Source of the DNA: AWTP1-13 sp963820375
GTDB taxonomy: Bacteria; Pseudomonadota; Alphaproteobacteria; Rhizobiales; Hyphomicrobiaceae
NCBI GenBank assembly: GCA_963820375.1
Contig: CAWFZX010000016.1
Coordinates: 248,001 to 312,000 of the forward strand
DNA length: 64,000 bases
Direction of reading: 5' to 3'
Shown here: in pieces, positions 1-8,252 of the stretch
How positions within the stretch are numbered: the first letter of the stretch is position 1
Layout: every line of letters starts with the position of its first letter
The notes under the pieces: model-generated
Database searches by the model: none
What the model was told of the DNA's origin: nothing
The model's input: only the letters and a program-made list of their open reading frames with translations
Position numbers and translations under genes: made by a program

Positions 1-29
1 TGGGCTGGTTGGCCTAATTCATGCATCGG

Positions 30-68
30 GACCTGCGCATGTGACCTGCCGATGTGACCTGCGGATGA
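30..68. repeat. Three tandem 13-bp repeats before the first gene
   Basis: Three consecutive 13-bp units (gacctgcgcatgt, gacctgccgatgt, gacctgcggatga) differ at a few positions. They end about 35 bp before the preferred start of the first gene. They could be a repeated operator or simple slippage. Nothing else in the window shares the unit. Confidence 0.5.
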
Positions 69-103
69 TCGTTCAATCCCGACCGTGCCGAAGTGACCCA
101 CCA

Positions 104-1051
104 ATGCGCCAACCCGTCTTCACCGATTTCGCCCCGCACCATGCCGATCTCTTCGGCAGGCACACACTTGAGCTTGGCCACCGCTTTGACGAGGCCGATG
201 GGCTGTTCGGCGATGGCGCGCTGGCCGACCTGATCGAGCGCACACCGCGCAAGGCCTATCACGTCAACACCATGGATGTGACGACCCACGACCCTCGCAC
301 GCGGCGTGAAGGCACCCTGCAGGGCGTGCGCGGCGCGGCGGCACTGGATGCCGTTCGCAGCGGCCACATCTGGATCCTGCTGCAGCAACCCCATGAGATC
401 GATAGCCGTTACGGCGACGTCTTGCGCTCCATCTATGCCGAGCTCGAAGTGCGGGTGCCCGGCTTCAAGTCATTCAATCACAAGATGTCGATCCTGATTT
501 CCTCGCCCAAGGTCCAGGTCTATTACCACGCCGATGTGCCGGGACAGACGTTGTGGCAAGTGCGTGGCTCAAAGCGTCTCTACGTCTATCCCAACACGCC
601 GCCGTTTCTGCCGCAGGCCGCACTTGAGAAAATCGTGTTGGGCGAGGCGCATGAAATCTCGCTCAATTACGAGCCCTGGTTCGATGCGCATGCCGAGGTC
701 ATCGACCTCGAACCCGGGCGCATGCTGCATTGGCCACTCAATTGCCCGCATCGGATTGTCAATGCAGATTGTGTCAATGTGTCCTTCACGACCGAGCATA
801 TGACGCGCGAGCTGCGCAATGCTTACGCGGTCAACTATGCCAACGGAGTTCTGCGCCGAGCGCTAGGGTTCGCGCGCCTGCCCCGGCCGGAGACCGGCCT
901 TGGGCTCTATGCGCGGCTGGGTCTGGCGGCCGCGCATAAATATTCGGGCGCGCAGTCGCGCCGCAAGGTGGGAATGACGATCGACTTTCAGGTTGACCCT
1001 CAGGCACCCCATGGCGTGCGCAACATGCCGGCCTTTGCCATGCGCAAATAG
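104..1051 (+). CDS. Cupin/JmjC-like Fe(II) dioxygenase-fold protein
   Basis: A 315-residue protein with a cupin (JmjC-like) core. A YYHADVPG segment puts an HxD pair at about His142 and Asp144, and a CPHRIVN segment supplies a distal His at about 216. Together these form the usual facial triad of 2-oxoglutarate/Fe(II) oxygenases. Between them lies WQVRGSKRLYVYP, the typical strand of cupin-8-type hydroxylases. The reading frame opens at 41, but the stretch before ATG 104 is the translation of a tandem repeat, so 104 is preferred. No signal peptide is visible, so it is probably cytoplasmic. The substrate is unknown. A perfect hairpin with a T-tract follows the stop, making this a single-gene unit. 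Confidence 0.7.
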   Translation: MRQPVFTDFAPHHADLFGRHTLELGHRFDEADGLFGDGALADLIERTPRKAYHVNTMDVTTHDPRTRREGTLQGVRGAAALDAVRSGHIWILLQQPHEIDSRYGDVLRSIYAELEVRVPGFKSFNHKMSILISSPKVQVYYHADVPGQTLWQVRGSKRLYVYPNTPPFLPQAALEKIVLGEAHEISLNYEPWFDAHAEVIDLEPGRMLHWPLNCPHRIVNADCVNVSFTTEHMTRELRNAYAVNYANGVLRRALGFARLPRPETGLGLYARLGLAAAHKYSGAQSRRKVGMTIDFQVDPQAPHGVRNMPAFAMRK

Positions 1052-1076
1052 CCTCAAGCGAAAAGCGCCGCGGGCG

Positions 1077-1104
1077 GCTGGCGCGCCGCGCCAGCGTTCT
1101 TTTT
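1077..1104 (+). terminator. Rho-independent terminator after the cupin gene
   Basis: A perfect 8-bp stem (gctggcgc/gcgccagc) with a 3-nt loop is followed by gttcttttt. It begins 26 nt after the stop at 1051 and precedes the ATG at 1206. This is the best intrinsic terminator in the window. Confidence 0.75.
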
Positions 1105-1205
1105 GTGCTGCCGGCGCTGCTGCCCAGAGGTCAAAAAAGTACTCGACCGCGCCTCGACCTGGAGACGATGATGCCGCCTTGGGAGTGAGCCCGCGAGGAG
1201 CGTGC

Positions 1206-2264
1206 ATGCGCCACATCAACGTCTTGAGCATACAGCGTATCAGCCCCGAGGAACGGCGGCAGATCGAGGCCGTGGATGCGGCCGTCCGCCTGACCGATGC
1301 CGGTGGCTGGTATGACGGCGAGATTCGCGCGACCTGGCCTGCCTTTACGTCGGCGCGCTACCTGCCGCCGAACGCCGCTGGCTCTGGCAGCCGCGAGGAG
1401 CGCGATCGCCTGCTCGCGGCGGCGGAAGTGATCCTCGGTGGCTGGCCGTTCCCGCGTGACCTGCGTGCCCGTGCCCCCAAGCTTAAATGGTTCCATCAGC
1501 GACCGGCAGGGGCGAGCAACCTCATGCTGGGCGACCTGTGGGGCAGCGAGGTGATCGCAACCACCTCGCGTGGGGCGGGCAATACACTGGCCATGGCCGA
1601 ATATGCGCTGGCCGGCATCTTGCATTTTGCCAAGGGCCTGCAGCGCTCGGCGATCGATCGCGATGCGGGCGAGTTCAACCATCGTGCCTATCGGCCGCTG
1701 CTGCTCGATGGCAAGACCGCCTGCATCGTCGGCGCCGGTGGCATCGGGCTCGAGGTCGGCAGGCTGTGCGCCGCCGTTGGCATGCGCGTGATCGGCACGA
1801 GACGCCGGCCCAGCGCCGCTGCGCCCCTGCCGCCAGGATTCAGCGAGATCGGTGGGCCCGACGATCTCGACCGTTTCCTTGCCGACAGCGATTTCGTGGC
1901 GATCTGCTGCCACTGGACACCGGAAACAGACCGACTGTTCAACGCCGAGCGCTTCGCCCTGATGAAGGCGGGCAGCGTGCTGGTCAATGTCGCGCGTGGA
2001 GAGATCATCGATGAAGAGGCCCTGGTCGATGCCTTGCAGCGCGATCGCCTGCGCGGCGTCCTGCTGGATGTTTACACCGGCGAGTTCGAGCGCCCGCCGG
2101 ATGCGCGGCTGTGGTCGGATCCCAGGGTCATGATCACGCCGCACATTTCGAATGTGAGCGATCGCGACCGGCACCGCGCGATCGACGTTTTCTGCGAGAA
2201 CTTGCGCGCCTATTTGGATGGCCGGCCGCTGCGCAACGTCATCGAGTGGCAGCGAGGTTATTAG
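1206..2264 (+). CDS. D-2-hydroxyacid dehydrogenase family protein
   Basis: A 352-residue NAD(P)-dependent D-2-hydroxyacid dehydrogenase. The nucleotide-binding motif GAGGIGLEVG lies mid-protein. The catalytic Arg sits in NVARGEIIDEEAL (about residue 264), followed by the family Glu, and the catalytic His is in MITPHIS (about 313). These enzymes reduce 2-ketoacids or oxidise D-2-hydroxyacids, and glyoxylate/hydroxypyruvate reductases belong here, but the substrate cannot be read from sequence. The frame is open from 993. ATG 1206 is chosen because GAGGAG lies six bases upstream and the family fold begins there. A terminator separates it from the cupin gene, so it is probably transcribed alone. 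It faces the hydrolase gene that ends at 2302. Confidence 0.85.
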   Translation: MRHINVLSIQRISPEERRQIEAVDAAVRLTDAGGWYDGEIRATWPAFTSARYLPPNAAGSGSREERDRLLAAAEVILGGWPFPRDLRARAPKLKWFHQRPAGASNLMLGDLWGSEVIATTSRGAGNTLAMAEYALAGILHFAKGLQRSAIDRDAGEFNHRAYRPLLLDGKTACIVGAGGIGLEVGRLCAAVGMRVIGTRRRPSAAAPLPPGFSEIGGPDDLDRFLADSDFVAICCHWTPETDRLFNAERFALMKAGSVLVNVARGEIIDEEALVDALQRDRLRGVLLDVYTGEFERPPDARLWSDPRVMITPHISNVSDRDRHRAIDVFCENLRAYLDGRPLRNVIEWQRGY

Positions 2265-2301
2265 CGGTGAGGGCCTCGAGCGGTCGGCGGCGCACCGGCG
2301 G

Positions 2302-3063
2302 CTAGGGCCGGCGCCGCAGGAACGCCAACACTCCGTCTTTGTAGACCCGATCCCCCACCGCCAGCATGTGATCGCGGCCCGGGATCGGCAAGGCCTCGGC
2401 GCCGGGAATGAGCGCGGCCAACTCTTCAGCCGAACCGCCGATCACATCCTCTGTCCCCGTTGCCACCAGCACCGGGCAGGCAATCTGGGCGACCATCTCG
2501 CGACGGATTGGGTCGCGGGAGCCGCGCAGGCAAGCGGCCAGGGCCTTGAGATCGCTGCCGGTCCTTTCCGCAAAGGCCCGGAAGGTGCGCGCCGTCGGAT
2601 TGACCACCGCCTCGATCGAGGGCGCCTCCAGAGCGTGCGCAATCGGCCCCGTGCCGGCCATCGGTCGGATCATGTTGCCGCCGAGACCGCCGAAGATGGC
2701 ACTGCGCAGGCGGAGCGGATGCGCAAGGGCAAGGAACGCGGCGATGCGCGCACCCATCGAATATCCCATCACGTCGGCGCGTGCGATCGCGAGATGATCG
2801 AGCAGTCGCCGGGCGTCCTCCATCATGGCCGACGGCTGATAGGCCTGAGGCTCGTAAAGTTTCTCGCTCTCACCATGTCCGCGATTGTCGTAGGCGATCA
2901 CGCGGTAGCCATTGCGGGTGAGCAGGCTGACCCAACCGGGGTCGAGCCAATTGTATTTCACATTCGAGGCGAACCCATGCACGAGCAGCACGGGGTCTCC
3001 GGCGCCCTCGTCGATGAAGCGGATTGAAATGCCGTCTAAATCGAAGGCCTGCACGGCGTGCAT
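2302..3063 (-). CDS. Alpha/beta-fold hydrolase
   Basis: A 253-residue alpha/beta hydrolase. The sequence shows the oxyanion-hole motif LLVHGF near the N-terminus, the nucleophile elbow GYSMG (Ser near residue 98), a late acid in TGTEDV and the catalytic His in GRDHML close to the C-terminus. No signal peptide is visible, so it is probably a cytoplasmic esterase or hydrolase of unknown substrate. ATG 3063 matches the family N-terminus, although GAGGAG abuts it. A GTG at 3120 would add 19 basic residues. The gene is convergent with the dehydrogenase (37 bp apart) and divergent from the zf-CHCC gene, so the 3064-3161 spacer probably holds both promoters. Confidence 0.82.
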   Translation of the reverse strand: MHAVQAFDLDGISIRFIDEGAGDPVLLVHGFASNVKYNWLDPGWVSLLTRNGYRVIAYDNRGHGESEKLYEPQAYQPSAMMEDARRLLDHLAIARADVMGYSMGARIAAFLALAHPLRLRSAIFGGLGGNMIRPMAGTGPIAHALEAPSIEAVVNPTARTFRAFAERTGSDLKALAACLRGSRDPIRREMVAQIACPVLVATGTEDVIGGSAEELAALIPGAEALPIPGRDHMLAVGDRVYKDGVLAFLRRRP

Positions 3064-3161
3064 CTCCTCGCGGGGCGCCCTGCGACGCTGCCAACCCCTA
3101 TCATCGGCAGCGGCAAGCACCTATGATTGCCTCGTTCTTGATCCGTCCAGCAGGGCCGCCC

Positions 3162-3413
3162 ATGGCAGACATGATCATCCCGCATCTTGCCAACGATCCG
3201 GGCGTGGAAAAGATCTATATCGGCGTCCGCGAATTCCAATGCATGGGCGCGCGGCCGCCTCACGATCATCCTCACGTCTTTCTCGATATGGGGGCCGATC
3301 CGCAGATTTTGTGCCCCTATTGCTCGACCCTGTATCTGCACGATGCGCGGCTGGCGGCCGATCAATCCGACCCGCCGGGGTGCCTCGTCCGTGAGGACCG
3401 GGTGGGACCTTGA
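3162..3413 (+). CDS. zf-CHCC zinc-finger domain protein
   Basis: An 83-residue protein of the zinc-finger CHCC family, the family that also includes the mitochondrial complex I accessory subunit NDUFS6. It shows the conserved order of a Cys in EFQCMG, a His in HDHPHVFLDMG, then CPYCSTLY, giving a probable zinc site. Start ATG 3162 (MADMIIPHLA) matches family length, although the frame is open from 3024. The FAD monooxygenase begins 16 nt after its stop, so the two genes look cotranscribed. In bacteria the family's job is not settled. Confidence 0.75.
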   Translation: MADMIIPHLANDPGVEKIYIGVREFQCMGARPPHDHPHVFLDMGADPQILCPYCSTLYLHDARLAADQSDPPGCLVREDRVGP

Positions 3414-3429
3414 GGTAGACCGTTCCGCC

Positions 3430-4605
3430 GTGGCGAGCGAGCGGCCGATCCTGGTGGTGGGCGGGGGCATCGCCGGGCTGGCGCTGGCGATCAGCCTGGC
3501 ACGCCTGGGGCGCGCGTCGGTCGTGCTCGAGAGCCGGCCGCGCTTGGAGGCCACCGGGGCCGGCATCCAGCTGGGGGCAAATGCGGTTCGGGTGCTGCAG
3601 CGCTTGGGCATCGCCGAACGGCTGCGGTCTCAGGTTGGCGAACCCACGCAGCTCCTCGTTTTCGACGGACGCTCGGCGCGCCAGCTGGCCCGGCTGCCAC
3701 TCGGAGCCTGGTTCGCCGCCCGACATGGAGCGCCCTACTGGACCATGCATCGTCGCGATCTGCACGCAGCACTTGCCGCGGCGGCAGCCGAGGAGCCGCG
3801 CATTGCGGTGCGTACCGGCTATGCGCTGGAGGCGGTGCGGCAGCAGGCGGGCGATGTGCTGGCAATTGACCGATCCGGCGCGCGCACTGCGGGGTCGGCC
3901 TTGGTGGGCGCGGACGGGCTGTGGTCCAGCGTCCGGCAAACGATTTGCCCGTCTGCCACGCCGCAGTTTGCCGGCGCGACGGCGGCGCGCACGGTGCTTG
4001 CTGCAGCAGCGGCGGAGCGGCTTGCCGGGCCGCACGTGGGGCTGTGGCTTGGCCCGGGCGCCAATGTCGTGCACTACCCCGTACGCGCCGGCCGGGAGAT
4101 CGCCCTTGTCATCATCGCCCGCGAGGATTGGCTGGCGAGCGGCTGGGACAATCGCGTCGACGCCGCGAGCGTGTTGGCGCGGCTGGCAACCTTCCACCCC
4201 TCCCTCATCGAGGTCTTGGCCCAGGCACCCGAATACCGCAAATGGTCGCTACATCGCTTGGCCAGGTTGCCTCGTTGGTCCCGAGGCCGTATCGGCCTGA
4301 TCGGTGACGCCGCCCATCCCATGCTGCCACACCTGGCGCAAGGGGCCGCTTTGGCCCTGGAGGATGCCTTGGTCCTCGGCGAGCTTTTGGGCGACGACAA
4401 AGCCGACGTGGTCCAGGCCCTGCGCCGGTTTGAGAGCGAGCGGCGCGGTCGTGCCGCCCGCGTCACGGCCCTCAGCCGCCGCAACGGCCAGCTCTACCAC
4501 CTTGACGCGCCGCTGACGTGGATCCGTGATGCCGCCCTGCGTCTGCTGCCCGGCGCCTGGCTGATGGCTGGCTATGATCGGCTCTACGGTTGGCGCCCGG
4601 ATTGA
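3430..4605 (+). CDS. FAD-dependent aromatic-ring-type monooxygenase
   Basis: A 391-residue class A flavoprotein monooxygenase of the UbiH/salicylate-hydroxylase type. The Rossmann motif VVGGGIAGLALA starts within about ten residues of the N-terminus. The second FAD/NADPH motif GADGLWSSVR is near residue 160, and the GD motif GLIGDAAHPM with its following helix is near 290-310. Length fits 3-hydroxybenzoate/salicylate/6-hydroxynicotinate hydroxylases, but the substrate cannot be assigned. GTG 3430 is chosen because GAGGT lies 13 nt upstream and it gives the usual N-terminus. A GTG at 3391 inside the preceding gene is possible. It probably forms a two-gene unit with the zf-CHCC gene. Confidence 0.8.
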   Translation: MASERPILVVGGGIAGLALAISLARLGRASVVLESRPRLEATGAGIQLGANAVRVLQRLGIAERLRSQVGEPTQLLVFDGRSARQLARLPLGAWFAARHGAPYWTMHRRDLHAALAAAAAEEPRIAVRTGYALEAVRQQAGDVLAIDRSGARTAGSALVGADGLWSSVRQTICPSATPQFAGATAARTVLAAAAAERLAGPHVGLWLGPGANVVHYPVRAGREIALVIIAREDWLASGWDNRVDAASVLARLATFHPSLIEVLAQAPEYRKWSLHRLARLPRWSRGRIGLIGDAAHPMLPHLAQGAALALEDALVLGELLGDDKADVVQALRRFESERRGRAARVTALSRRNGQLYHLDAPLTWIRDAALRLLPGAWLMAGYDRLYGWRPD

Positions 4606-4702
4606 GGCCAAGCGGCGTGCGGCGCGGCTGGCCGTGTCACGGTGCGGGAATTTCTGCTAGTGGTCCGGCTCCAACTCTGCTTCCCGCACAATCGGCTGGC
4701 AA

Positions 4703-5635
4703 ATGCGCAACGGCTCAAAACCTGTGCTTCAACGCCTGTACGGCTGGCCCAGCCTGTTGCTCACTTTGACGTGTGTGTTCTGGGCCGGCAACACCATCGC
4801 CGGCCGCTTGGCGGTCGACCAGGTGACGCCAATGACGCTCACCTTCCTGCGATGGGTGCTGGTGATTGCCGTCTTGTGGCCGATCTACGGGGAGCAGGTG
4901 CGGCAGTATTGGCCCAATGTTCGCGAGCGCCTCCTGCGCGTGGTGCTGATGGCAGCCCTCGGCTTCACCGCCTTCAATGCGCTGTATTATGTGGCGGCGC
5001 ATTACACCACAGCCATCAACATCGGCATCTTGCAAGGCTGCATGCCGATGTTTGTGCTGGCCGGCGCCTTCCTAGCGCACGGCACACGTGCCACGCTGGT
5101 GCAGGTGACCGGCGCCTTGATTACGGCGCTGGGCGTGGTGGTGATCGCGACGCGTGGGGCTCCCCTTTCGGTCCTGGAGGTCGAGCTGAATGTCGGCGAC
5201 ATCCTGATGCTGCTCGCCTGCGTGCTTTATGCTTTCTTTACCGTGGCCTTGCGCGATCGTCCGGAAATGCCAGGCGCTGCCTTTTTCACCGTGTTGGCGC
5301 TGATCGCCGCCGCGACCTCGCTTCCGCTGGCCTTGCTCGAGGCCAGCACACAGGCAGCGGCAGCGCCCACGCTGAAGGGATGGCTGATCATCGCCTATGT
5401 CGCAATCTTTCCCTCCTGCCTCGCCCAAATCTTCCTGTTGCGTAGCGTCGATCTGATCGGCCCCGGGCGTGCCGGCATCTTCATAAACCTGGTGCCGGTG
5501 TTTTCGGCCATCATGGCTGTTGGGCTGCTCGGCGAGCCGTTCGCCGCCTTCCATGCGGTTGCCCTGGTGCTGGTCGTCGGCGGCATTCTCCTGGCCCAGC
5601 ACATGCCCCGCCCGCCTGCAGCCGGGCGTGCCTGA
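4703..5635 (+). CDS. DMT superfamily (EamA) transporter
   Basis: A 310-residue inner-membrane protein with about ten hydrophobic helices in two EamA repeats. The first begins at LLTLTCVFWAGNTIAGR and the second follows LACVLYAFFTVALR. The helix-rich pattern, the FLRW motif in repeat one and the length are typical of drug/metabolite exporters related to RhaT and YdcZ-type permeases. The substrate is unknown. Start ATG 4703 leaves a short cytoplasmic N-terminus. It follows the monooxygenase by 97 nt with no visible terminator, so read-through is possible. Confidence 0.85.
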   Translation: MRNGSKPVLQRLYGWPSLLLTLTCVFWAGNTIAGRLAVDQVTPMTLTFLRWVLVIAVLWPIYGEQVRQYWPNVRERLLRVVLMAALGFTAFNALYYVAAHYTTAINIGILQGCMPMFVLAGAFLAHGTRATLVQVTGALITALGVVVIATRGAPLSVLEVELNVGDILMLLACVLYAFFTVALRDRPEMPGAAFFTVLALIAAATSLPLALLEASTQAAAAPTLKGWLIIAYVAIFPSCLAQIFLLRSVDLIGPGRAGIFINLVPVFSAIMAVGLLGEPFAAFHAVALVLVVGGILLAQHMPRPPAAGRA

Positions 5636-5870
5636 CGGCCATGTCGGCGCAGCCGCAATAGGCCACGCCAGCGGCAAGGCATTGTCATTGCCCAAGCCCG
5701 CGCACGCGGCAATGCCAGCAAGCCTTGCGTAGGGGGCGCCGAACCCCTTGCAGACGTGCGCCCTCGCGGCCGAGGATGTCTTGATTGATCTCAGTCGACA
5801 GCGGCCAAGAAAGCTGGTCGGTTGACAACCTGGCGCAGCAGGCCTGGAGGCCGGCGGCACGGCTGCTGGT

Positions 5871-6149
5871 TTAGGAGTGTGTGCGCAATCTGCGCAGGGC
5901 CTTGCGGGCACGCACCGTGGCGTTCGACAGGTGTGCCCGGATGATGATGCTGGCAATGGTGGCGAGCCCGACAATGCAGCCAAGCGTGCTGAGCCAGCTC
6001 ACGTCCTCGGTGGTGAAATAGTCAACAATACCGGACATGAAAAAAAGCAGGGCCGCGCACAGACTACCCCAGGTGCCGATCTCGATTTCGACGCGGGCGC
6101 GCTGCCGGTAGGTCGAAAGTCCCATCCCGCGCTCGGACTGCCTGGCCAT
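5871..6149 (-). CDS. Small two-helix membrane protein
   Basis: A 92-residue protein that I do not recognise as a named family. It has a basic N-terminus, then two hydrophobic segments (about residues 27-45 and 55-72) and an Arg-rich C-terminal tail, so it is probably an inner-membrane hairpin with both ends in the cytoplasm. ATG 6149 has ACGGAG a few bases upstream. It is transcribed away from the dioxygenase gene that starts at 6341. The 235 bp between the DMT gene and its stop hold no gene I can support. Confidence 0.55.
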   Translation of the reverse strand: MARQSERGMGLSTYRQRARVEIEIGTWGSLCAALLFFMSGIVDYFTTEDVSWLSTLGCIVGLATIASIIIRAHLSNATVRARKALRRLRTHS

Positions 6150-6250
6150 GGCTCCGTCTAACTCTGTTCCGTCCGTCGCTGCAGCTTTGCTCTAGACCTG
6201 GCCGCGACGCCGCCGCCAGCGCGGGTTTCAGCCAGCGGCATCACCTAGCA

Positions 6251-6278
6251 TTGAGGTCGAGGCTTCAGCAACGAATAT
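6251..6278 (+). promoter_or_regulatory. Possible sigma-70-type promoter for the dioxygenase
   Basis: ttgagg, a 16-nt spacer and gaatat lie 62 nt before ATG 6341. The -35 match is good, the -10 is fair and the spacer is one base short. This rests on motif likeness alone. Confidence 0.25.
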
Positions 6279-6340
6279 CCGCACCTCGCGTCTCAAGCTA
6301 GAATGCGGGCGAGGCTCAGGGATGCCATTTGGAAAACATC

Positions 6341-7324
6341 ATGCCCGTTCCGCAGCACACCTTCACTCCGCCGTTCAACATCATCCGCGCCAGTCATCTT
6401 GCCTTGCGCGTCACCGACCTTGGTCGCAGCCGCGCCTTCTATGCCGATACGCTCGGCCTGCACGTCGAAGATGCCGGCGAGGATGCCGTGTATCTGCGCG
6501 GCGTTGAGGAGAGGCAGCATCATTCGCTGGTCCTGCACAAGGCCGCGGCCCCGGCGGCGCAGCATTTGGGGTTCAAGGTCGGCTCCGAGGAGGATCTCGA
6601 CAAGGCCGCCGCTTACTGCAAAGCACAGGGGATGGAGCACGCCTTTGTCGAGCGGCCCTACCAAGGCCGCACGCTGCTGGCGGCCGACCCCCACGGCATG
6701 CCTTTCGAGCTTTACTTTGCCATGCAAAAACGCGAGCTGCTGCTGCAGCGGTACGCCAGCTACAAAGGCACACACCCGCAGCGACTCGATCATTTCAATG
6801 TCTTTGCGCCCAACGTGCAGGGCTCGATCGATTTCTATGCGGCGCTGGGGTTTCGTCTTACCGAGTACGCCGAGGAGGACAAACCAGGGGGGCGCATTGC
6901 CGCGGCCTGGATGCATCGCAAGGGCAATGTGCACGACCTTGCCTTCACCAATGGTCATGGACCGCGGCTGCACCATTTTGCCTACTGGGTACCGACACCA
7001 TTGCAGATCATTCACCTGTGCGATGTGATGGCGACCAGCGGCTATCTTTCCAATCTCGAGCGCGGACCCGGCCGGCACGGGATATCGAATGCCTTCTTCC
7101 TCTACGTGCGTTGCCCGGACGGTCATCGCATCGAAGTCTACAGCAGCGATTATCAGACCATGGATCCCGATCACGAACCGCTCCGCTGGAGCTTGCGCGA
7201 CCCTCGTCGGCAGACGCTTTGGGGTCAGCCGGCGCCGCGCTCCTGGTTCGAGGAGGGCTCCCGCTTCGTCGGCGTCGAGCCGCGCCGGGCCCTGTTTGAG
7301 GCAAACGTGGTCGTCGCCGACTAG
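6341..7324 (+). CDS. hpaD: Extradiol catechol dioxygenase, homoprotocatechuate 2,3-dioxygenase type
   Basis: A 327-residue type I extradiol dioxygenase with two tandem vicinal-oxygen-chelate domains. Candidate metal ligands are His151 (in RLDHFNVF), His212 (in RLHHFAYWV) and Glu265 (in HRIEVYSS). Their order and spacing match the Fe/Mn homoprotocatechuate 2,3-dioxygenases of Brevibacterium and Arthrobacter, whose tail also follows the YSSDY motif. That reaction opens 3,4-dihydroxyphenylacetate to a semialdehyde. A TTG at 6329 is in frame, but ATG 6341 is preferred. No other hpa pathway gene (hpaE, F, G, H) is nearby, so the true substrate may be a different catechol. It is convergent with the DUF6496 gene. 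Confidence 0.75.
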   Translation: MPVPQHTFTPPFNIIRASHLALRVTDLGRSRAFYADTLGLHVEDAGEDAVYLRGVEERQHHSLVLHKAAAPAAQHLGFKVGSEEDLDKAAAYCKAQGMEHAFVERPYQGRTLLAADPHGMPFELYFAMQKRELLLQRYASYKGTHPQRLDHFNVFAPNVQGSIDFYAALGFRLTEYAEEDKPGGRIAAAWMHRKGNVHDLAFTNGHGPRLHHFAYWVPTPLQIIHLCDVMATSGYLSNLERGPGRHGISNAFFLYVRCPDGHRIEVYSSDYQTMDPDHEPLRWSLRDPRRQTLWGQPAPRSWFEEGSRFVGVEPRRALFEANVVVAD

Positions 7325-7461
7325 GTGTCGGAGAACGGCGTTCGACGCCTGGCGAACGGGAACTTGCGCCCGAAGGCTCCATTGTCGAGAGCTTTCTCGA
7401 CCTTGAGGTGGATCGCCATCAGCCCGGTGCTGGGCGCACTGACAAGATGCTTCGACGGCGG

Positions 7462-7659
7462 CTACTTCTTCTTTCCCGCCTTTTTGCGCGCGGGAACTTT
7501 TTGTCCCTTGCGACGCGCCTCCGAAAGCCCGATGGCGATCGCTTGCTTGCGGCTTTTGACGGTCTTGCCGCTGCGGCCGCTTTTGAGCGTCCCGCGCTTG
7601 CGCCGGCTCATCGCACTCTTGACGGTGTTGGCGGCTTTTTTGGAATACCGTGGCGCCAT
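7462..7659 (-). CDS. DUF6496-type small lysine/arginine-rich protein
   Basis: A 65-residue, strongly basic protein (MAPRYSKKAA at the N-terminus, ending in repeated Lys-Ala-Gly-Lys). It looks like the DUF6496 family, whose members resemble small histone-H1-like or plasmid-partition-associated basic proteins. A nucleic-acid-binding role is an inference from charge. Start ATG 7659 has GAGGAG eight bases upstream. The longer frame from 7728 lacks such a site. A GGAAC-N16-TGTT element lies upstream. It is divergent from the DUF3309 gene. Confidence 0.7.
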   Translation of the reverse strand: MAPRYSKKAANTVKSAMSRRKRGTLKSGRSGKTVKSRKQAIAIGLSEARRKGQKVPARKKAGKKK

Positions 7660-7694
7660 TGGACATACTCCTCGCGCAGTTACGCTGCGAGGCG

Positions 7695-7719
7695 AACACC
7701 GGCGCGCGTCACTTGTTCC
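7695..7719 (-). promoter_or_regulatory. Possible EcfG/RpoE2-type promoter for the DUF6496 gene
   Basis: Read on the minus strand, GGAAC (7719-7715), 16 nt, then TGTT (7698-7695), 36 nt before the ATG at 7659. It fits the looser rhizobial GGAAC-N18/19-TT consensus and misses one base of GGAAC-N16/17-CGTT. Confidence 0.35.
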
Positions 7720-7802
7720 AAGCTTCAAGGCTTTGCGGGGCCGCGCCGCAATGACGCCGGCTGGGCGTTAAGCACCCATTAACCCCCTTCACCACCCGCC
7801 GA

Positions 7803-7828
7803 GGAACTTTGCCGCGACCCTGCGCATT
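7803..7828 (+). promoter_or_regulatory. Possible EcfG/RpoE2-type promoter for the DUF3309 gene
   Basis: GGAAC, 17 nt, then CATT, 40 nt before the GTG at 7868. It fits GGAAC-N18/19-TT but only three of four -10 bases of the strict consensus. A similar match with no gene behind it exists at 7359, so this is weak alone. Confidence 0.3.
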
Positions 7829-7867
7829 GGTCCGCCGATCACTTGCCCCAACTAACAGGAGCCGGCC

Positions 7868-8032
7868 GTGACCCTTTCCACTGTTCTCTTGATCATCCTG
7901 ATCTTGGCCCTCGTCGGTGCCTTGCCGTCCTGGCCCCACAGCCGCGCCTGGGGGTATGGTCCATCAGGCCTGCTGGGCGTGGTGCTGGTTGTCGTCCTGC
8001 TCATGGCTTTAATGGGACGTGCGCCCCTCTGA
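7868..8032 (+). CDS. DUF3309 small membrane protein
   Basis: A 54-residue protein of the DUF3309 family. It has an N-terminal hydrophobic helix (LSTVLLIILILALVGAL), the conserved PSWPHSRAWGYGPSG loop, and a second hydrophobic helix ending in LLMALMGR. These proteins are common in alpha- and betaproteobacteria and have no assigned function. The GTG start has AGGAG seven bases upstream. A perfect 10-bp hairpin begins 25 nt after the stop. It sits back to back with the DUF6496 gene, and both have GGAAC-type promoter candidates. Confidence 0.85.
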   Translation: MTLSTVLLIILILALVGALPSWPHSRAWGYGPSGLLGVVLVVVLLMALMGRAPL

Positions 8033-8056
8033 GGCTCGGCGGGTTTGCCGTGGCGC

Positions 8057-8092
8057 GCTCTGCCGGCCGGCTTGATGGGCGCCCGGCAGAGC
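8057..8092 (+). terminator. Hairpin after the DUF3309 gene
   Basis: A perfect 10-bp inverted repeat (gctctgccgg/ccggcagagc) with a 16-nt loop. There is no T-tract, so it may be a weak terminator or an mRNA 3' stabilising stem. Confidence 0.35.
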
Positions 8093-8252
8093 TTGCAGAT
8101 CCTCCATAAGGGCTGCGCGCCCAGCGCCCAGCGGCTGGCCCCCCGAGGACGGCAAGCCAGCCACGCCCTCTGCCCCAGTCTGGCGTCTTGGAGAGAAGAC
8201 GCGCGCACGATACTGTCGCCCCACCGATGGGTCGCGAAGATGCGAGGGGCAG

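Noticed and set aside
7359..7383. GGAAC-N16-CATT on the plus strand
   Set aside because: It lies between convergent genes with no plus-strand gene to drive, so it shows that loose matches occur by chance.
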